Notes: generated by a model from the sequence alone, not told the origin. A DNA stretch of 31,009 nt from Planococcus antarcticus DSM 14505 (GCF_001687565.2 NZ_CP016535.2:1-31009); one strand, 5' to 3'; shown: positions 1 through 6,888, counted from the first letter of the stretch. Numbers and translations are program-made.

Positions 1-364
1 AATATCTTGTATTGAATGAAAAAGATGGCACAGTAATTATCGAAAGAGAAGTAGAATTGGAATCTCGAATTGGTAAAGAATATTTTAATGAGTTAGTACA
101 AACCTTAGAAAAACTTAATGAAGTTTTAGCAAGTCCAGAAGGTGAGGAGTACAAAAAAGAAATAAGAAGAAGCAAACTCGAATGTTGTGTCGATGGCCAG
201 AATAAGTGGCTGGGGCTGCAACCCTTGCTGGTTTTGCACATACTGGAGCCTTTACTGGGCTTATGACAGTTGCAGGTGTTAGTGGTCCAGCAGGATGGGC
301 CTTAGGTACTGCTGTTGGCGGGGTATGGCTAGCAGGGAGTGTGGCAGCTGGTTGTTTAAAATAA
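1..364 (+). CDS. Secreted Gly/Ala-rich bacteriocin-like protein, 3' part, copy 1
   Basis: The C-terminal two thirds of the protein described at 15363-15866, cut by the window edge. It enters in frame as YLVLNEKDG. Two small losses relative to the other copy (near 165-170 and near 210) break the frame, so the Gly/Ala-rich tail is read in another frame. The intact copy argues that these are sequencing errors. The stop is TAA at 362-364. Confidence 0.8.
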
Positions 365-394
365 TTTATAGATTAAATACTGAGACTTATAATC

Positions 395-422
395 AAAAGC
401 CCTCCAGCAATGGAGGGCTTTT
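395..422 (+). terminator. Rho-independent terminator of the secreted protein gene
   Basis: AAAAGCCCTCC, loop agcaa, then TGGAGGGCTTTT: a strong GC stem with a T run. The same terminator also ends two toxin-antitoxin operons (12786-12812 and 14042-14068). It directly abuts the 32-bp palindrome starting at 423. Confidence 0.9.
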
Positions 423-454
423 GAATGTAACTTACTTCACAAAAAGTTACATTC
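423..454. repeat. 32-bp palindromic site a (12-8-12)
   Basis: Left arm GAATGTAACTTA, centre CTTCACAA, right arm AAAGTTACATTC (one mismatch to the perfect arm). It is the most diverged centre of the nine sites. It begins on the base after the terminator T run. Confidence 0.9.
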
Positions 455-509
455 ACTTATAGATAAACCAACTGATGCTAAATAAGTCTTATTTTAATTC
501 TGAATTTGT

Positions 510-680
510 TTATGCTCTTTTTGATTTAGATCCTATGAATAATTTTCCAACAAATACAATCAGTATAATGCCAATAAGTGTAATCCATTTTATTTCTCCA
601 AAGAGAATAGGGAGCAAAATAACTGATACTAAAAATGTTACTAATGCCACTGTAAGTGCATCTTTTAAGCGCTTATCCAT
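510..680 (-). CDS. Small two-helix membrane protein (56 aa)
   Basis: I do not recognise a named family. The start is the ATG at 680, preceded by AAAGGGGA; in-frame codons upstream would run into the palindrome. Residues 1-7 are basic, about 8-28 and 33-52 are hydrophobic helices, and the tail is SKSKRA. The loop reads GEIKWI, which resembles DEITWP in the 57-aa protein at 15114 and LEIGYG in the 61-aa protein at 13008, so the three are likely paralogues. It is alone between palindromes a and b, downstream of and opposite in strand to the secreted Gly/Ala-rich protein. An immunity or accessory role for that protein is possible but only inferred from position and size. Confidence 0.75.
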   Translation of the reverse strand: MDKRLKDALTVALVTFLVSVILLPILFGEIKWITLIGIILIVFVGKLFIGSKSKRA

Positions 681-721
681 TAAGATTCCCCTTTCATTAA
701 TATCACAATATATTTGGAAGT

Positions 722-753
722 GAATGTAACTTAACTGCACATAAGTTACATTC
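722..753. repeat. 32-bp palindromic site b (12-8-12)
   Basis: GAATGTAACTTA, centre ACTGCACA, TAAGTTACATTC. Both 12-bp arms are perfect. It separates the two-helix protein cassette from the MerR-like gene, whose stop lies five bases beyond. Confidence 0.92.
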
Positions 754-758
754 AAAAC

Positions 759-1315
759 CTAGTCTTTGTCCCAAAACTTCCACTTGGATTTTGCCGGGAC
801 TTTTTTCAATTCGTCCAGATCGGTTTGCAGCTGTTGGACGATGGCCAACAATTGTTCTTCCCGTTCCTGGCTCTTTTTCAATTCGGTTTTCATGTCCTCA
901 AGCACTTCTGTGTGGTCTACCGGATCCGTTAATTGTTGTTTTGGCTGCTGTTCCATAAGTTGCTGCAGCTCGTTGATTTTTTGGTTCTGACCTATTAGTA
1001 ATTCAACAATTTGGTTGAGAGACTGTGGAGCAACCACTAAATCCGTGTCTAGACGCTTTACTTCTCCCCGAACCGTTCCAAGAGGTTGGTTTCCACTTCT
1101 TCAAAGTCCGTCCGCTTGATTCCTTTTGCTCGCTGAGCTTGAATCGTCTGGGCAATCAGCTGGATGCGCTCTACTTGTTCTTCCGTATAAACCCGTTGTT
1201 GATTCTGTCTAGGGTCTTTCACGACCTCTCCTAGCCAATCCCGTTTTTCCCATTCCCGGAGTTGATGGGCTTCAAGATTCAGTTCTTTTACGAGCCGACT
1301 AATCGTAATTCGCAT
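759..1315 (-). CDS. MerR-like / DUF3967-type plasmid protein, frameshifted copy 1
   Basis: Same gene as 16261-16818. Here a C run near 1066 has four Cs instead of five, which splits the reading frame after about residue 82 (ERFGEK). The downstream half resumes as VVAPQSLNQIV in the original frame of the intact copy. The second copy is whole, so this looks like a homopolymer error. The start ATG at 1315 follows AAGGGGTG. Confidence 0.8.
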
Positions 1316-1524
1316 TTTTTCACCCCTTAAATTTAGCTTAAATTGATTTTAAATGTAGCTTTATTTTATGCTTCTTTTAGGCTGAAAGATACCGGTTTAA
1401 AGAGATTTTCAGAACAAATAAAAGAAAACACTATTCTCTAGTATCTTTTTAGTTCTTCTAAAAATGGGAATTTAAGTTAAACTTTAGTTATTACCAAAAA
1501 AAAAAGAAAAAGGAGGAAACAATC
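1316..1524. promoter_or_regulatory. Divergent intergenic region with probable promoters
   Basis: AT-rich spacer between the MerR-like gene (leftward) and the 67-aa gene (rightward). It holds related motifs TTTAGCTTAAA (about 1331) and ATGTAGCTTTA (about 1354) close to the MerR-like start, which could be its own operator. No consensus promoter could be assigned with confidence. Confidence 0.35.
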
Positions 1525-1728
1525 GTGTCGAAAATAAACGGTAAAAATGGTTTGCTGATCGTTATGAGTATTTTGTTGCTGGCTTTTGTTCTAGTTATTA
1601 CTTCCAGCTATTTTAATACCAAACAAATTGATTCTTTAAGCACACAGTGTTCAGAAAATGGTGGGAACACCGAGTTAGAAATCCATAGCGCTCTTTTCGC
1701 TAGCTATTCGTTTGAATGCAAAAGATAG
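1525..1728 (+). CDS. Small membrane-anchored protein with two extracytoplasmic Cys (67 aa)
   Basis: GTG start, eight bases after a strong AGGAGG. Residues 9-28 form one hydrophobic segment (LLIVMSILLLAFVLVITSS). The rest (29-67) should lie outside the cell and contains Cys42 and Cys65 (QCSENGG ... FECKR), a pair that could form a disulfide. Similar short Cys-pair proteins occur in Bacillaceae chromosomes as hypothetical proteins, from memory and not checked. It is the first of three rightward small membrane genes and lies 43 bases before the next. Function unknown. Confidence 0.75.
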   Translation: MSKINGKNGLLIVMSILLLAFVLVITSSYFNTKQIDSLSTQCSENGGNTELEIHSALFASYSFECKR

Positions 1729-1771
1729 GAGCCAAAAAATTATGTGAAAATGAAAAAGAGCAAAAGGAAGG

Positions 1772-2014
1772 ATGAGTTTCTTGTTAACGATTTTACATAT
1801 CTTGCTTGCAGTACTTACGTTGGGGTTGGCTCTTTTTGCATTATTGACACAGAATTTTGATTACCAATACTATACGCTTCTCTCCCTGGGTTTGATGATA
1901 CTAGTAATGGGCATCAAAGAACTTCGGAAAGAGAAAAAAATATTCGCCTATCTTATAATTTTAGTAGCAGCTTATATCTTATTTGTTGCGGGTGAACTGC
2001 TCTTAACATCTTAA
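1772..2014 (+). CDS. Three-helix small membrane protein, DUF3953-like (80 aa)
   Basis: ATG at 1772, directly after AAGGAAGG. Hydrophobic segments lie at about 3-24, 33-48 and 58-77, with a basic loop KELRKEKK at 49-56. The layout (helix, NFDYQ-type loop, LGLMILVMG, short basic loop, helix) resembles the DUF3953 family of Bacillus membrane proteins. This is my recollection of the family, not a search. It probably shares a transcript with the 67-aa gene upstream. No function is known. Confidence 0.72.
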   Translation: MSFLLTILHILLAVLTLGLALFALLTQNFDYQYYTLLSLGLMILVMGIKELRKEKKIFAYLIILVAAYILFVAGELLLTS

Positions 2015-2236
2015 AGTCCAGAAGTCTTTTTAAAAATAAGTGAACAAGTTTACATATCACAGGTTATCGGAAGACGATCAACATCAAACGAACCTGTTCA
2101 TCAGCTTTAAAATGATTTGAACTTAGCGATAACCATTGGCCCGTCTCCCCTGATCCACAGACTGAGAAGAATAAAAAACAGGCAAAAAGACAAATGATAT
2201 ACTAAAGAAAATTCTTTAGCTTAAGGAGTTTTCAAA
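2015..2236 (+). promoter_or_regulatory. Intergenic region with candidate promoter and 8-bp inverted repeat
   Basis: A TATACT -10 box lies near 2198, without a convincing -35 box. Overlapping its end is CTAAAGAA-aa-TTCTTTAG (2202-2219), a perfect 8-bp inverted repeat sitting where a repressor would block transcription, or as a small 5' leader hairpin. The TTAAGGAG ribosome site of the next gene follows directly. Confidence 0.4.
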
Positions 2237-2494
2237 ATGGATTTAATTATCATAGGTACTATAATTAGTTTGTTTTTAGTCGTTTTTTCTTGGATTTTCT
2301 ATAAAAGAAACTCTCCGTTCCAATACATTATCCCCTTAGTTTTTGCCATTTTAAGTATCATCGTTATTATTTGGAGCTTGGATATCGGTGGCTGGGACGG
2401 AATGGGATTAGGTGTTATTGGTCTCGTATTCCTTGGAGCTTCTATTATCGTCTTGCTTATTATTTCTGTATTGAATTTTATAAAAGCAAATTAA
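2237..2494 (+). CDS. YesK-like small membrane protein (85 aa)
   Basis: ATG eight bases after AAGGAG. Three hydrophobic segments lie at about 2-21, 29-47 and 56-81, with a glycine motif IGGWDGMGLG at 50-59 between the second and third. That motif and the layout recall the YesK family of Bacillus membrane proteins; this is a pattern judgement without a search. Its own upstream inverted repeat suggests separate regulation from the two preceding genes. Function unknown. Confidence 0.7.
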   Translation: MDLIIIGTIISLFLVVFSWIFYKRNSPFQYIIPLVFAILSIIVIIWSLDIGGWDGMGLGVIGLVFLGASIIVLLIISVLNFIKAN

Positions 2495-2613
2495 ACTTTT
2501 CTCCACTCTCTGATCCGTTAGGGTCGGACATTTTTTATTTATTTTCAAATATTTTTGAGACAACTGATTTTTCTTTTTAAAGAAAATAAGCATTCAAAAG
2601 TAAGACATTGAAT

Positions 2614-2634
2614 GCGAGTGCCCATTTACACGCA
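2614..2634 (+). repeat. 21-bp inverted repeat, left end of the non-coding block
   Basis: Begins GCGAGTGCCC and ends CACGCA. Its reverse complement is found at 3665-3685 with one mismatch. No target-site duplication is visible outside the pair. Confidence 0.85.
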
Positions 2635-2811
2635 GTGATTTTTTTCAAAAATAACAGCGCCGTTTTGGTTTCCTGCAGGGGCTTAAATTAAACCGGAAAG
2701 TTCACGGACCAAGAAAAAAACAGCGAAAGAGCATAAGGAAAACGTGCTTGCAATTTCATTGCCAGACTAGGCAGAGCCTCGTGTTTGAGTGATACCACTA
2801 TTTTTTCGTTT

Positions 2812-2861
2812 TGGTACAGTTTTGTACCACATTTAAAAGTGTTTGGTACACTTCTGTACCA
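2812..2861. repeat. Two TGGTACA-N4-TGTACCA sites, 32 bp apart
   Basis: Perfect 18-bp dyads at 2812-2829 (centre gttt) and 2844-2861 (centre cttc). Their starts are 32 bp apart. A degenerate relative in the same phase (right arm GATACCA) lies at 2780-2797. The dyads look like binding sites of a dimeric DNA-binding protein. Confidence 0.85.
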
Positions 2862-3337
2862 CTTTTCACATGAAAACTGGCGTCATGTTGTGAACTATTT
2901 TTGCTTTTCGAAGACTCGGTTCGTACAAAAAAAGAAGAAGGACGAACTCTTTTATGTTCTGCAGCCAACATCAAAAAGGATAAAAAATTTCATCTCTTGA
3001 TGAGATCGGCGTAGCTGAAAATGAAAATACCTGACAGAAAAAGTTCATTTTTTAGGGATTCGATCCATCTTTTGTTTCTTTTTTTGATACAACATGCTCC
3101 CAAAAAGCGACTAGTTTTTGCCAAACCGCGAACAGAAAATGGAACAAAAGAAAGACGGAAATCGATTCTTTCGGAAGAGGTTTCCCGTTTTTTTTCATCG
3201 GAAAACAGCTCGTTTTTTTCATGCAGCAGCTTCTCTTTTTGTTTTTTTCGTTCAAGATCCAAGGATAAAACGGCGGAAGAACTTCCTTTCTTTTTCTTGA
3301 AACGGTTTCTTTTTCGGTGAAATTCCTTTTTTTTGTA

Positions 3338-3483
3338 TGCCTCAAACCTGAGGCATGATTGAAATAACGTGCCTCAACTCTGAGGCAAATAGCAAAAACC
3401 TCTCTAAAAGCGAAGGAATTTACCCGAATAACGTGCCTCAATTCTGAGGCATTTCCCAAATTGGCTGCCTCAAATCTGAGGCA
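3338..3483. repeat. Phased array of four TGCCTCA-N4-TGAGGCA dyads
   Basis: Perfect 18-bp dyads at 3338-3355, 3370-3387, 3434-3451 and 3466-3483, with centres AACC, ACTC, ATTC and AATC. Starts are spaced 32, 64 and 32 bp, about three helical turns per step with one slot empty. All sites therefore face the same side of the DNA. This is typical of cooperative binding by one protein, as in plasmid centromeres or operators. Confidence 0.92.
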
Positions 3484-3512
3484 AATAGACAAAAAGACGT
3501 CCCCATGAAAAC

Positions 3513-3548
3513 ACTAGGCTCCGCCTAGTACCCCAATGAAGTTGGGGT
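3513..3548. repeat. Twin adjacent hairpins
   Basis: ACTAGGC-tcc-GCCTAGT (3513-3529) is followed at once by ACCCCAA-tgaag-TTGGGGT (3530-3548). Both have 7-bp perfect stems. A short T-rich stretch follows. They could be a terminator pair or a folded replication signal; the sequence does not decide. Confidence 0.75.
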
Positions 3549-3664
3549 CAGTTTTCCCTTATGCTCTTCCTCCCTCTTTTGGTAATTCCGTTCCAAATCC
3601 CTTCCAATTTTACAATCCGATAGGAAACCCATGAGAGACGCGCTTTTTTCTGAAAGAAAATAGG

Positions 3665-3685
3665 TGCGTATAAATGGGCACTCGC
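3665..3685 (-). repeat. 21-bp inverted repeat, right end of the non-coding block
   Basis: Begins TGCGTATAAA and ends CACTCGC, matching the reverse complement of 2614-2634 except for one base. The pair encloses 1072 bp with no convincing gene. Confidence 0.85.
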
Positions 3686-3839
3686 CGTGAACTTGTCCGT
3701 GTTATTTTCTCAAACGGGATTCCAAAACGAGTGGCCAAAAAAAAAGAACAAACCATCCAAACACACAAAAAAAGAGAACGAAAAAATCCCAACCGGGCTT
3801 TCTGTTTCCAGAAAAAATCCGATTGGAATGTTGAATTTG

Positions 3840-4994
3840 TTATGAGGTGGGCAGATTTTTTTTTGTTTGCTTTCCTTTTTTTTCGGCCAATTTTTTCAGC
3901 ACTTGCTCTTTCTCTTTGGCGAGTTCGGGATTCGGTTCGGCAGCTTCTTGGGGTTCGTTTCTGGACGTGAACCAGTCCGGCAGTTTCTCTTGCCGTCCGG
4001 TTGGGCGTTCCTTCATCGGCTGCAAATCGGCGAACGTAATGTGTCCTCCAGTTTCATGGATCTCCCAGGCAGAAGTGATTTTGGATTTGATGAACCCTAA
4101 AGGGTTTTTGACGCTTTTTTCTTCGTTAACATAGCGAATTAGCATTTCCAATTCTAATTCCGCTTGATCGGAGAAAATAACTAACGCTCCCTGATACAAT
4201 TGACTGAAATAAATATTGTCGAATTGATAACCATTTGCCAACGCATTTAAACGATAACGAATTTCCTCGTTATCCGCTTGTTCAGATACCCGTTTTGATT
4301 CAGGTAATTTAATTTCTTTTTCGACTGAACGCTTTATCGAAAACTCTATTTTTTCAACTCTACGACCTTTTTTGATTTCCTTGTACTCCACAAAAAGATC
4401 AGTGTGCTCATTCAATTCATCAATCGAAGGTAATAAAATTTTATTTTTAAAATTACCGTAAAGTGAATATGCCTTGCTATTGGAACCCATTTTTTCTCTA
4501 AGAGAATCCACTGGACATTCCCATTTTCCAAGATGCTGCCATTTTTTCATCAGTTCATAGAGTCGTATAGTATAGCCACTTTTCAAAGATAATATATTGC
4601 TCAATCTGTAAGAAGTAAAGGCAGTTTTCAACTGTAATAAGTAAGGTTTAAGATACGGGGAAAATGATAATTCAATCGTTCCTTCTCCTTCTATATAACG
4701 CTGACTTGCTACCCAATTGGTTGTAACAAATCCTTTTTCATCAGGGATAAAAAGAGTTTTTTCTTGTAACCTCAAAGCGACCTCTTTAATTTCTTCATAT
4801 TTTGCATGACCTTTCAGACCCAGCATTTCGCTAAATTCATGAATTGAAATACTGTATTCTTTGAAATCTTTATCATCCGGCTGAATCATGGAGACCATAG
4901 TAAGAATAATTTTTTGTTCTCTTGCTGATAAAGTCTTTACATGCCTAGCTTCAATTAGTTTATTTGATTGAGTAACCATATGTTTTTCGTTCAT
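3840..4994 (-). CDS. rep: Replication initiator, Rep_3 family
   Basis: Initiator protein that binds the iterons upstream of its own gene and opens the origin for theta-type replication. The 384-residue reading starts at the ATG at 4994, nine bases after AAGGGAG; a TTG further up would overlap that ribosome site. The N-terminal part (about 6-240) has the Rep_3 layout: NKLIEARHVKTLSAREQK at the start of the first winged-helix domain, then LSFSPYLKPYLLQL and LKSGYTIRLYELMKKW leading into the second. Residues about 250-330 form a second conserved-looking block, and the tail is basic (KKLAEKKGKQTKKN). Five 21-22-bp iterons lie 145 bases upstream, as usual for this class. The stop is followed by the repeat-rich non-coding block. 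Confidence 0.93.
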   Translation of the reverse strand: MNEKHMVTQSNKLIEARHVKTLSAREQKIILTMVSMIQPDDKDFKEYSISIHEFSEMLGLKGHAKYEEIKEVALRLQEKTLFIPDEKGFVTTNWVASQRYIEGEGTIELSFSPYLKPYLLQLKTAFTSYRLSNILSLKSGYTIRLYELMKKWQHLGKWECPVDSLREKMGSNSKAYSLYGNFKNKILLPSIDELNEHTDLFVEYKEIKKGRRVEKIEFSIKRSVEKEIKLPESKRVSEQADNEEIRYRLNALANGYQFDNIYFSQLYQGALVIFSDQAELELEMLIRYVNEEKSVKNPLGFIKSKITSAWEIHETGGHITFADLQPMKERPTGRQEKLPDWFTSRNEPQEAAEPNPELAKEKEQVLKKLAEKKGKQTKKNLPTS

Positions 4995-5138
4995 TTCTCT
5001 CTCTCCCTTCAATTAAATATTACCTTTATTTTTTTTTTAATAAATTAAATATTACTTTTAAATTTAAAGTAATAGTAAATAATATAATATCAATAAAAAA
5101 CATTGTTGCAAAGCTATTATTATAAATTATATGATTAA

Positions 5139-5255
5139 GTAATAGTTAAACCCGAAAAGGTAATAGTTAAACCCGAAAAGGTAATAGTTAGAACCCGAAA
5201 AGGTAATAGTTAAACCCGAAAAGGTAATAGTTAAACCCGAAAAGGTAATAGTTAG
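5139..5255. repeat. Iteron array (probable origin of replication)
   Basis: Five direct repeats of GTAATAGTTAAACCCGAAAA plus a final G (21 bp; the third is 22 bp with an extra G), then a partial sixth. The repeats touch each other, so they recur every two helical turns. Related half motifs (GTAATAGT, GTAATATTTAAT) occur between here and the rep start and could let Rep repress its own gene. The flanking DNA is very AT-rich, as for an unwinding element. Confidence 0.93.
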
Positions 5256-5333
5256 AGTGAAAAAAACCAGTCATACCAAGGGCTCAGAGCCTCCCTAAAA
5301 CAGTTAAAACAATTAAAACAAAGTAATTAAAAA

Positions 5334-5372
5334 CACCAACAACACACGCGCAGGCGCGCAAGGAAGTTGGTG
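5334..5372. repeat. Inverted repeat beside the iterons
   Basis: CACCAAC (5334-5340) and GTTGGTG (5366-5372) enclose a GC-rich core with CGCGC and GGCGCGC. It is the only GC-rich stretch in the origin region and could be a structural border of the origin. Bases 5373-5609 beyond it hold no gene I can support; a degenerate iteron-like GTGATAGTTCAAA is at about 5399. Confidence 0.7.
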
Positions 5373-5609
5373 GTGGGGAATAAATGGGACCGAAAATGTG
5401 ATAGTTCAAAAAACAGAAGAAAAACCCTTTCTAGAAAAGGACAGGTCTTTCTCCGTGTTCAAGTATTCGTTAAACGCTCAAAAACCACTCTAGAAACGTT
5501 TGTAAGGGGAAAATCGAATATACCCAAACCTATCGAGCTAAAAGGCCTTAAAACCCCCTCAAATGGATTTTTTCACCAATCTTTTTTTGATTGTGATCCA
5601 ACTGCTGTT

Positions 5610-5777
5610 TTAACGTTTCTTTAATTTCCCTTTTAGTCTTAAACTGTAGTGGATTATCCAAAATACCAATGGAGTTAATAATGCATAAAATTTATGTTGC
5701 TCAGGTAACAAAAAAACTAAAACTAAAAATAGAATAACTGCTGATATAAGTAATATATAATCCCTTTTTTTATTCAT
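5610..5777 (-). CDS. Small two-helix membrane protein (55 aa)
   Basis: ATG at 5775-5777 overlaps the last codons of the 34-aa gene upstream (AATGAATAA), so translation is probably coupled. Residues 8-23 (LLISAVILFLVLVFLL) and 31-45 are hydrophobic. The N-terminus is MNKKRD and the tail LRLKGKLKKR is strongly basic. The general plan matches the two-helix proteins in the palindrome-flanked cassettes, though without the E-I-x-W loop. No family recognised and no function assigned. Confidence 0.65.
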   Translation of the reverse strand: MNKKRDYILLISAVILFLVLVFLLPEQHKFYALLTPLVFWIIHYSLRLKGKLKKR

Positions 5778-5874
5778 TTAGGTTCTCTTGTTTCCTTTTT
5801 CGAATTCGCTTAAAAACAAAGGTGCTGATTGCTAATACCAATAGATTGACTCTGTTTTTATTTTCGTTGTGCAT
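5770..5874 (-). CDS. Tiny single-helix protein, translationally coupled (34 aa)
   Basis: ATG at 5874 follows AAGGGAG by 11 bases. The peptide has a basic N-terminus (MHNENKNR), a hydrophobic stretch at 9-21 and a basic tail (FKRIRKRKQENLNE). Its stop overlaps the start of the 55-aa gene by eight bases, which suggests a leader or partner peptide. It follows the integrase in the same direction, 42 bases downstream. Very short, so the coding call rests on the ribosome site and the overlap. Confidence 0.5.
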   Translation of the reverse strand: MHNENKNRVNLLVLAISTFVFKRIRKRKQENLNE

Positions 5875-5916
5875 CTTTGATTTCTCCCTTCCCCATGCCT
5901 TAAAAAATACGTTCGT

Positions 5917-6483
5917 TTACAATCGAAATGTTTTCAAATTGCTTTCGATTTGCTCGTCCGTGATGCCAATGTAACGCAAGGTAATTTGCGGATGGGCATG
6001 ATTCAAGATATTCTGCAGCTCGGCAATGTCTTTAAACTGCTTGTAATGCCAATAGCCAAATGTTTTGCGCAATGTATGCGTACCGATGCCCATGGAGATA
6101 TCGACCATCTGTGCGGCTTTCTGAAGCTGTCTGTAGGCTTGAACGCGTGTAATCGGTCCAATTCCCTTCCGACTTGGAAAAAGCCACTGAGCGCCCTCTA
6201 ACGTGCGAATATAGGCATCTAGTTCGTCGTAGATGTTGCCGAGGTGAATGGTTCGGCGTTTGCCGGTTTTGCCTTCCCGTAACGACACCACGTGCTTGCC
6301 CTGAATCTCGCTGGTTTTGATGGCTAACAGATCCCCAACCCGCAGCCCGGAATTGATGCCGAGAAGAAACAGGATGTAGTCCCGTTCGCCGCACCACTTC
6401 TTCAGGCTCCATTTCATGTCTTCGATCCGGTCCAGTGACCGGATCGGCTGGACGTCTTTAATTTCACGCTGCTTATTTCGCAT
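5917..6483 (-). CDS. Tyrosine recombinase, catalytic domain only (188 aa)
   Basis: Site-specific DNA recombinase that would cut and rejoin DNA through a tyrosine-3'-phosphate. The start is the ATG at 6483, after AGAGGTG; the upstream TTG would overlap that site. All catalytic residues are visible: Arg48 (GLRVGD), Lys72 (REGKTGK), His136 and Arg139 (HTLRKT), His162 (LNHAHP) and Tyr171 (TLRYIG). At 188 residues it lacks most of the N-terminal core-binding domain of XerC/XerD-type enzymes (about 300 residues). It lies 24 bases after the 126-aa membrane protein and is probably co-transcribed. It could resolve plasmid multimers or act on the nine 32-bp palindromes whose 12-8-12 layout fits such enzymes; no direct evidence links them. 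Confidence 0.92.
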   Translation of the reverse strand: MRNKQREIKDVQPIRSLDRIEDMKWSLKKWCGERDYILFLLGINSGLRVGDLLAIKTSEIQGKHVVSLREGKTGKRRTIHLGNIYDELDAYIRTLEGAQWLFPSRKGIGPITRVQAYRQLQKAAQMVDISMGIGTHTLRKTFGYWHYKQFKDIAELQNILNHAHPQITLRYIGITDEQIESNLKTFRL

Positions 6484-6507
6484 GGTTCGCACCTCTTTCA
6501 AGACTTC

Positions 6508-6888
6508 TTATTGGTCAAAGGGCAGACGTGGATCTTCGTCTTTGTAAATGGAATACATGGTTCCAGCGCTTTTCATGGCAGAACAGTCCGTATCAGCACA
6601 AGCAAAAATATGGGTTTGTGTATCCGTGTAAACATTTACACCAAAGTAATAGGGAAATGCGCCACCTTTTGACGTGTCCATGCCTCTGTCGATTGCAATG
6701 ATTTTCTCCTTGCCGGCAATCGTTTGGTAATCCGTGCTTTCCACCGTTTTCAGGACCATTTCGCTTAACGCGATTTCTTCCTCCGCTGTCGGTTGGGTTC
6801 CTCGTTTAACGAGAAGCCAATCCCCGAACACAAATAAATTAACACCTAAACTAACAATCACTAATCCTACCAGCAACTTCTTTTTCAT
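6508..6888 (-). CDS. Membrane-anchored extracytoplasmic protein (126 aa), unknown
   Basis: ATG at 6888 after AAAGGGG. Residues 1-26 (MKKKLLVGLVIVSLGVNLFVFGDWLL) form a signal anchor. The rest is a soluble outside domain with Cys96 and Cys101 (ACADTDCSAM), close enough for a disulfide or metal site. No lipobox is seen. The sequence PYYFGVNVYTDTQTHIFACADTDC looks like a beta-rich fold, but I recognise no family. It lies directly upstream of the recombinase gene, so the two may be one operon. Confidence 0.78.
   Translation of the reverse strand: MKKKLLVGLVIVSLGVNLFVFGDWLLVKRGTQPTAEEEIALSEMVLKTVESTDYQTIAGKEKIIAIDRGMDTSKGGAFPYYFGVNVYTDTQTHIFACADTDCSAMKSAGTMYSIYKDEDPRLPFDQ

Larger units (their letters stand above)
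2495..3839. other. Gene-free block rich in inverted repeats
   Basis: About 1.3 kb between the YesK-like gene and the end of rep, with long A and T runs. Possible reading frames here run through repeats and look non-coding. It holds a 21-bp inverted repeat at 2614-2634 and 3665-3685, a pair of TGGTACA-N4-TGTACCA sites, four TGCCTCA-N4-TGAGGCA sites, and twin hairpins at 3513-3548. A partition or replication-control role is plausible. Confidence 0.6.

Noticed and set aside
759..1315. Real pseudogene of the MerR-like protein
   Set aside because: The only change from the intact second copy is one C in a C run, typical of long-read error.
2990..3262. Leftward stretch resembling a coiled-coil end (ERKKQKEKLLHEKNELF, with VWQKLVAFWEHV in another frame)
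   Set aside because: It could be a decayed gene, but both plasmid copies agree base for base, no start or ribosome site exists, and the likeness is too weak to call a pseudogene.
3338..3483. CRISPR-like array of TGCCTCA repeats
   Set aside because: Units are short dyads with fixed helical spacing, not direct repeats with unique spacers.
3052..3492. Leftward 146-residue frame in the non-coding block
   Set aside because: Its first third translates the TGCCTCA repeats (CLRFEAA, ASELRH), there is no ribosome site, and composition is poly-Lys/Phe from A and T runs.
3674..3970. Rightward 98-residue frame overlapping the end of rep
   Set aside because: It overlaps rep antisense, is made of Lys-rich then Phe-rich runs, and lacks a ribosome site.
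5139..5255. CRISPR array
   Set aside because: Repeats touch without spacers and lie in front of a Rep_3 gene, so they are iterons. No cas genes are present.
6032..6412. 126-residue frame inside the recombinase gene
   Set aside because: Shadow frame on the same strand as a protein with all catalytic residues.
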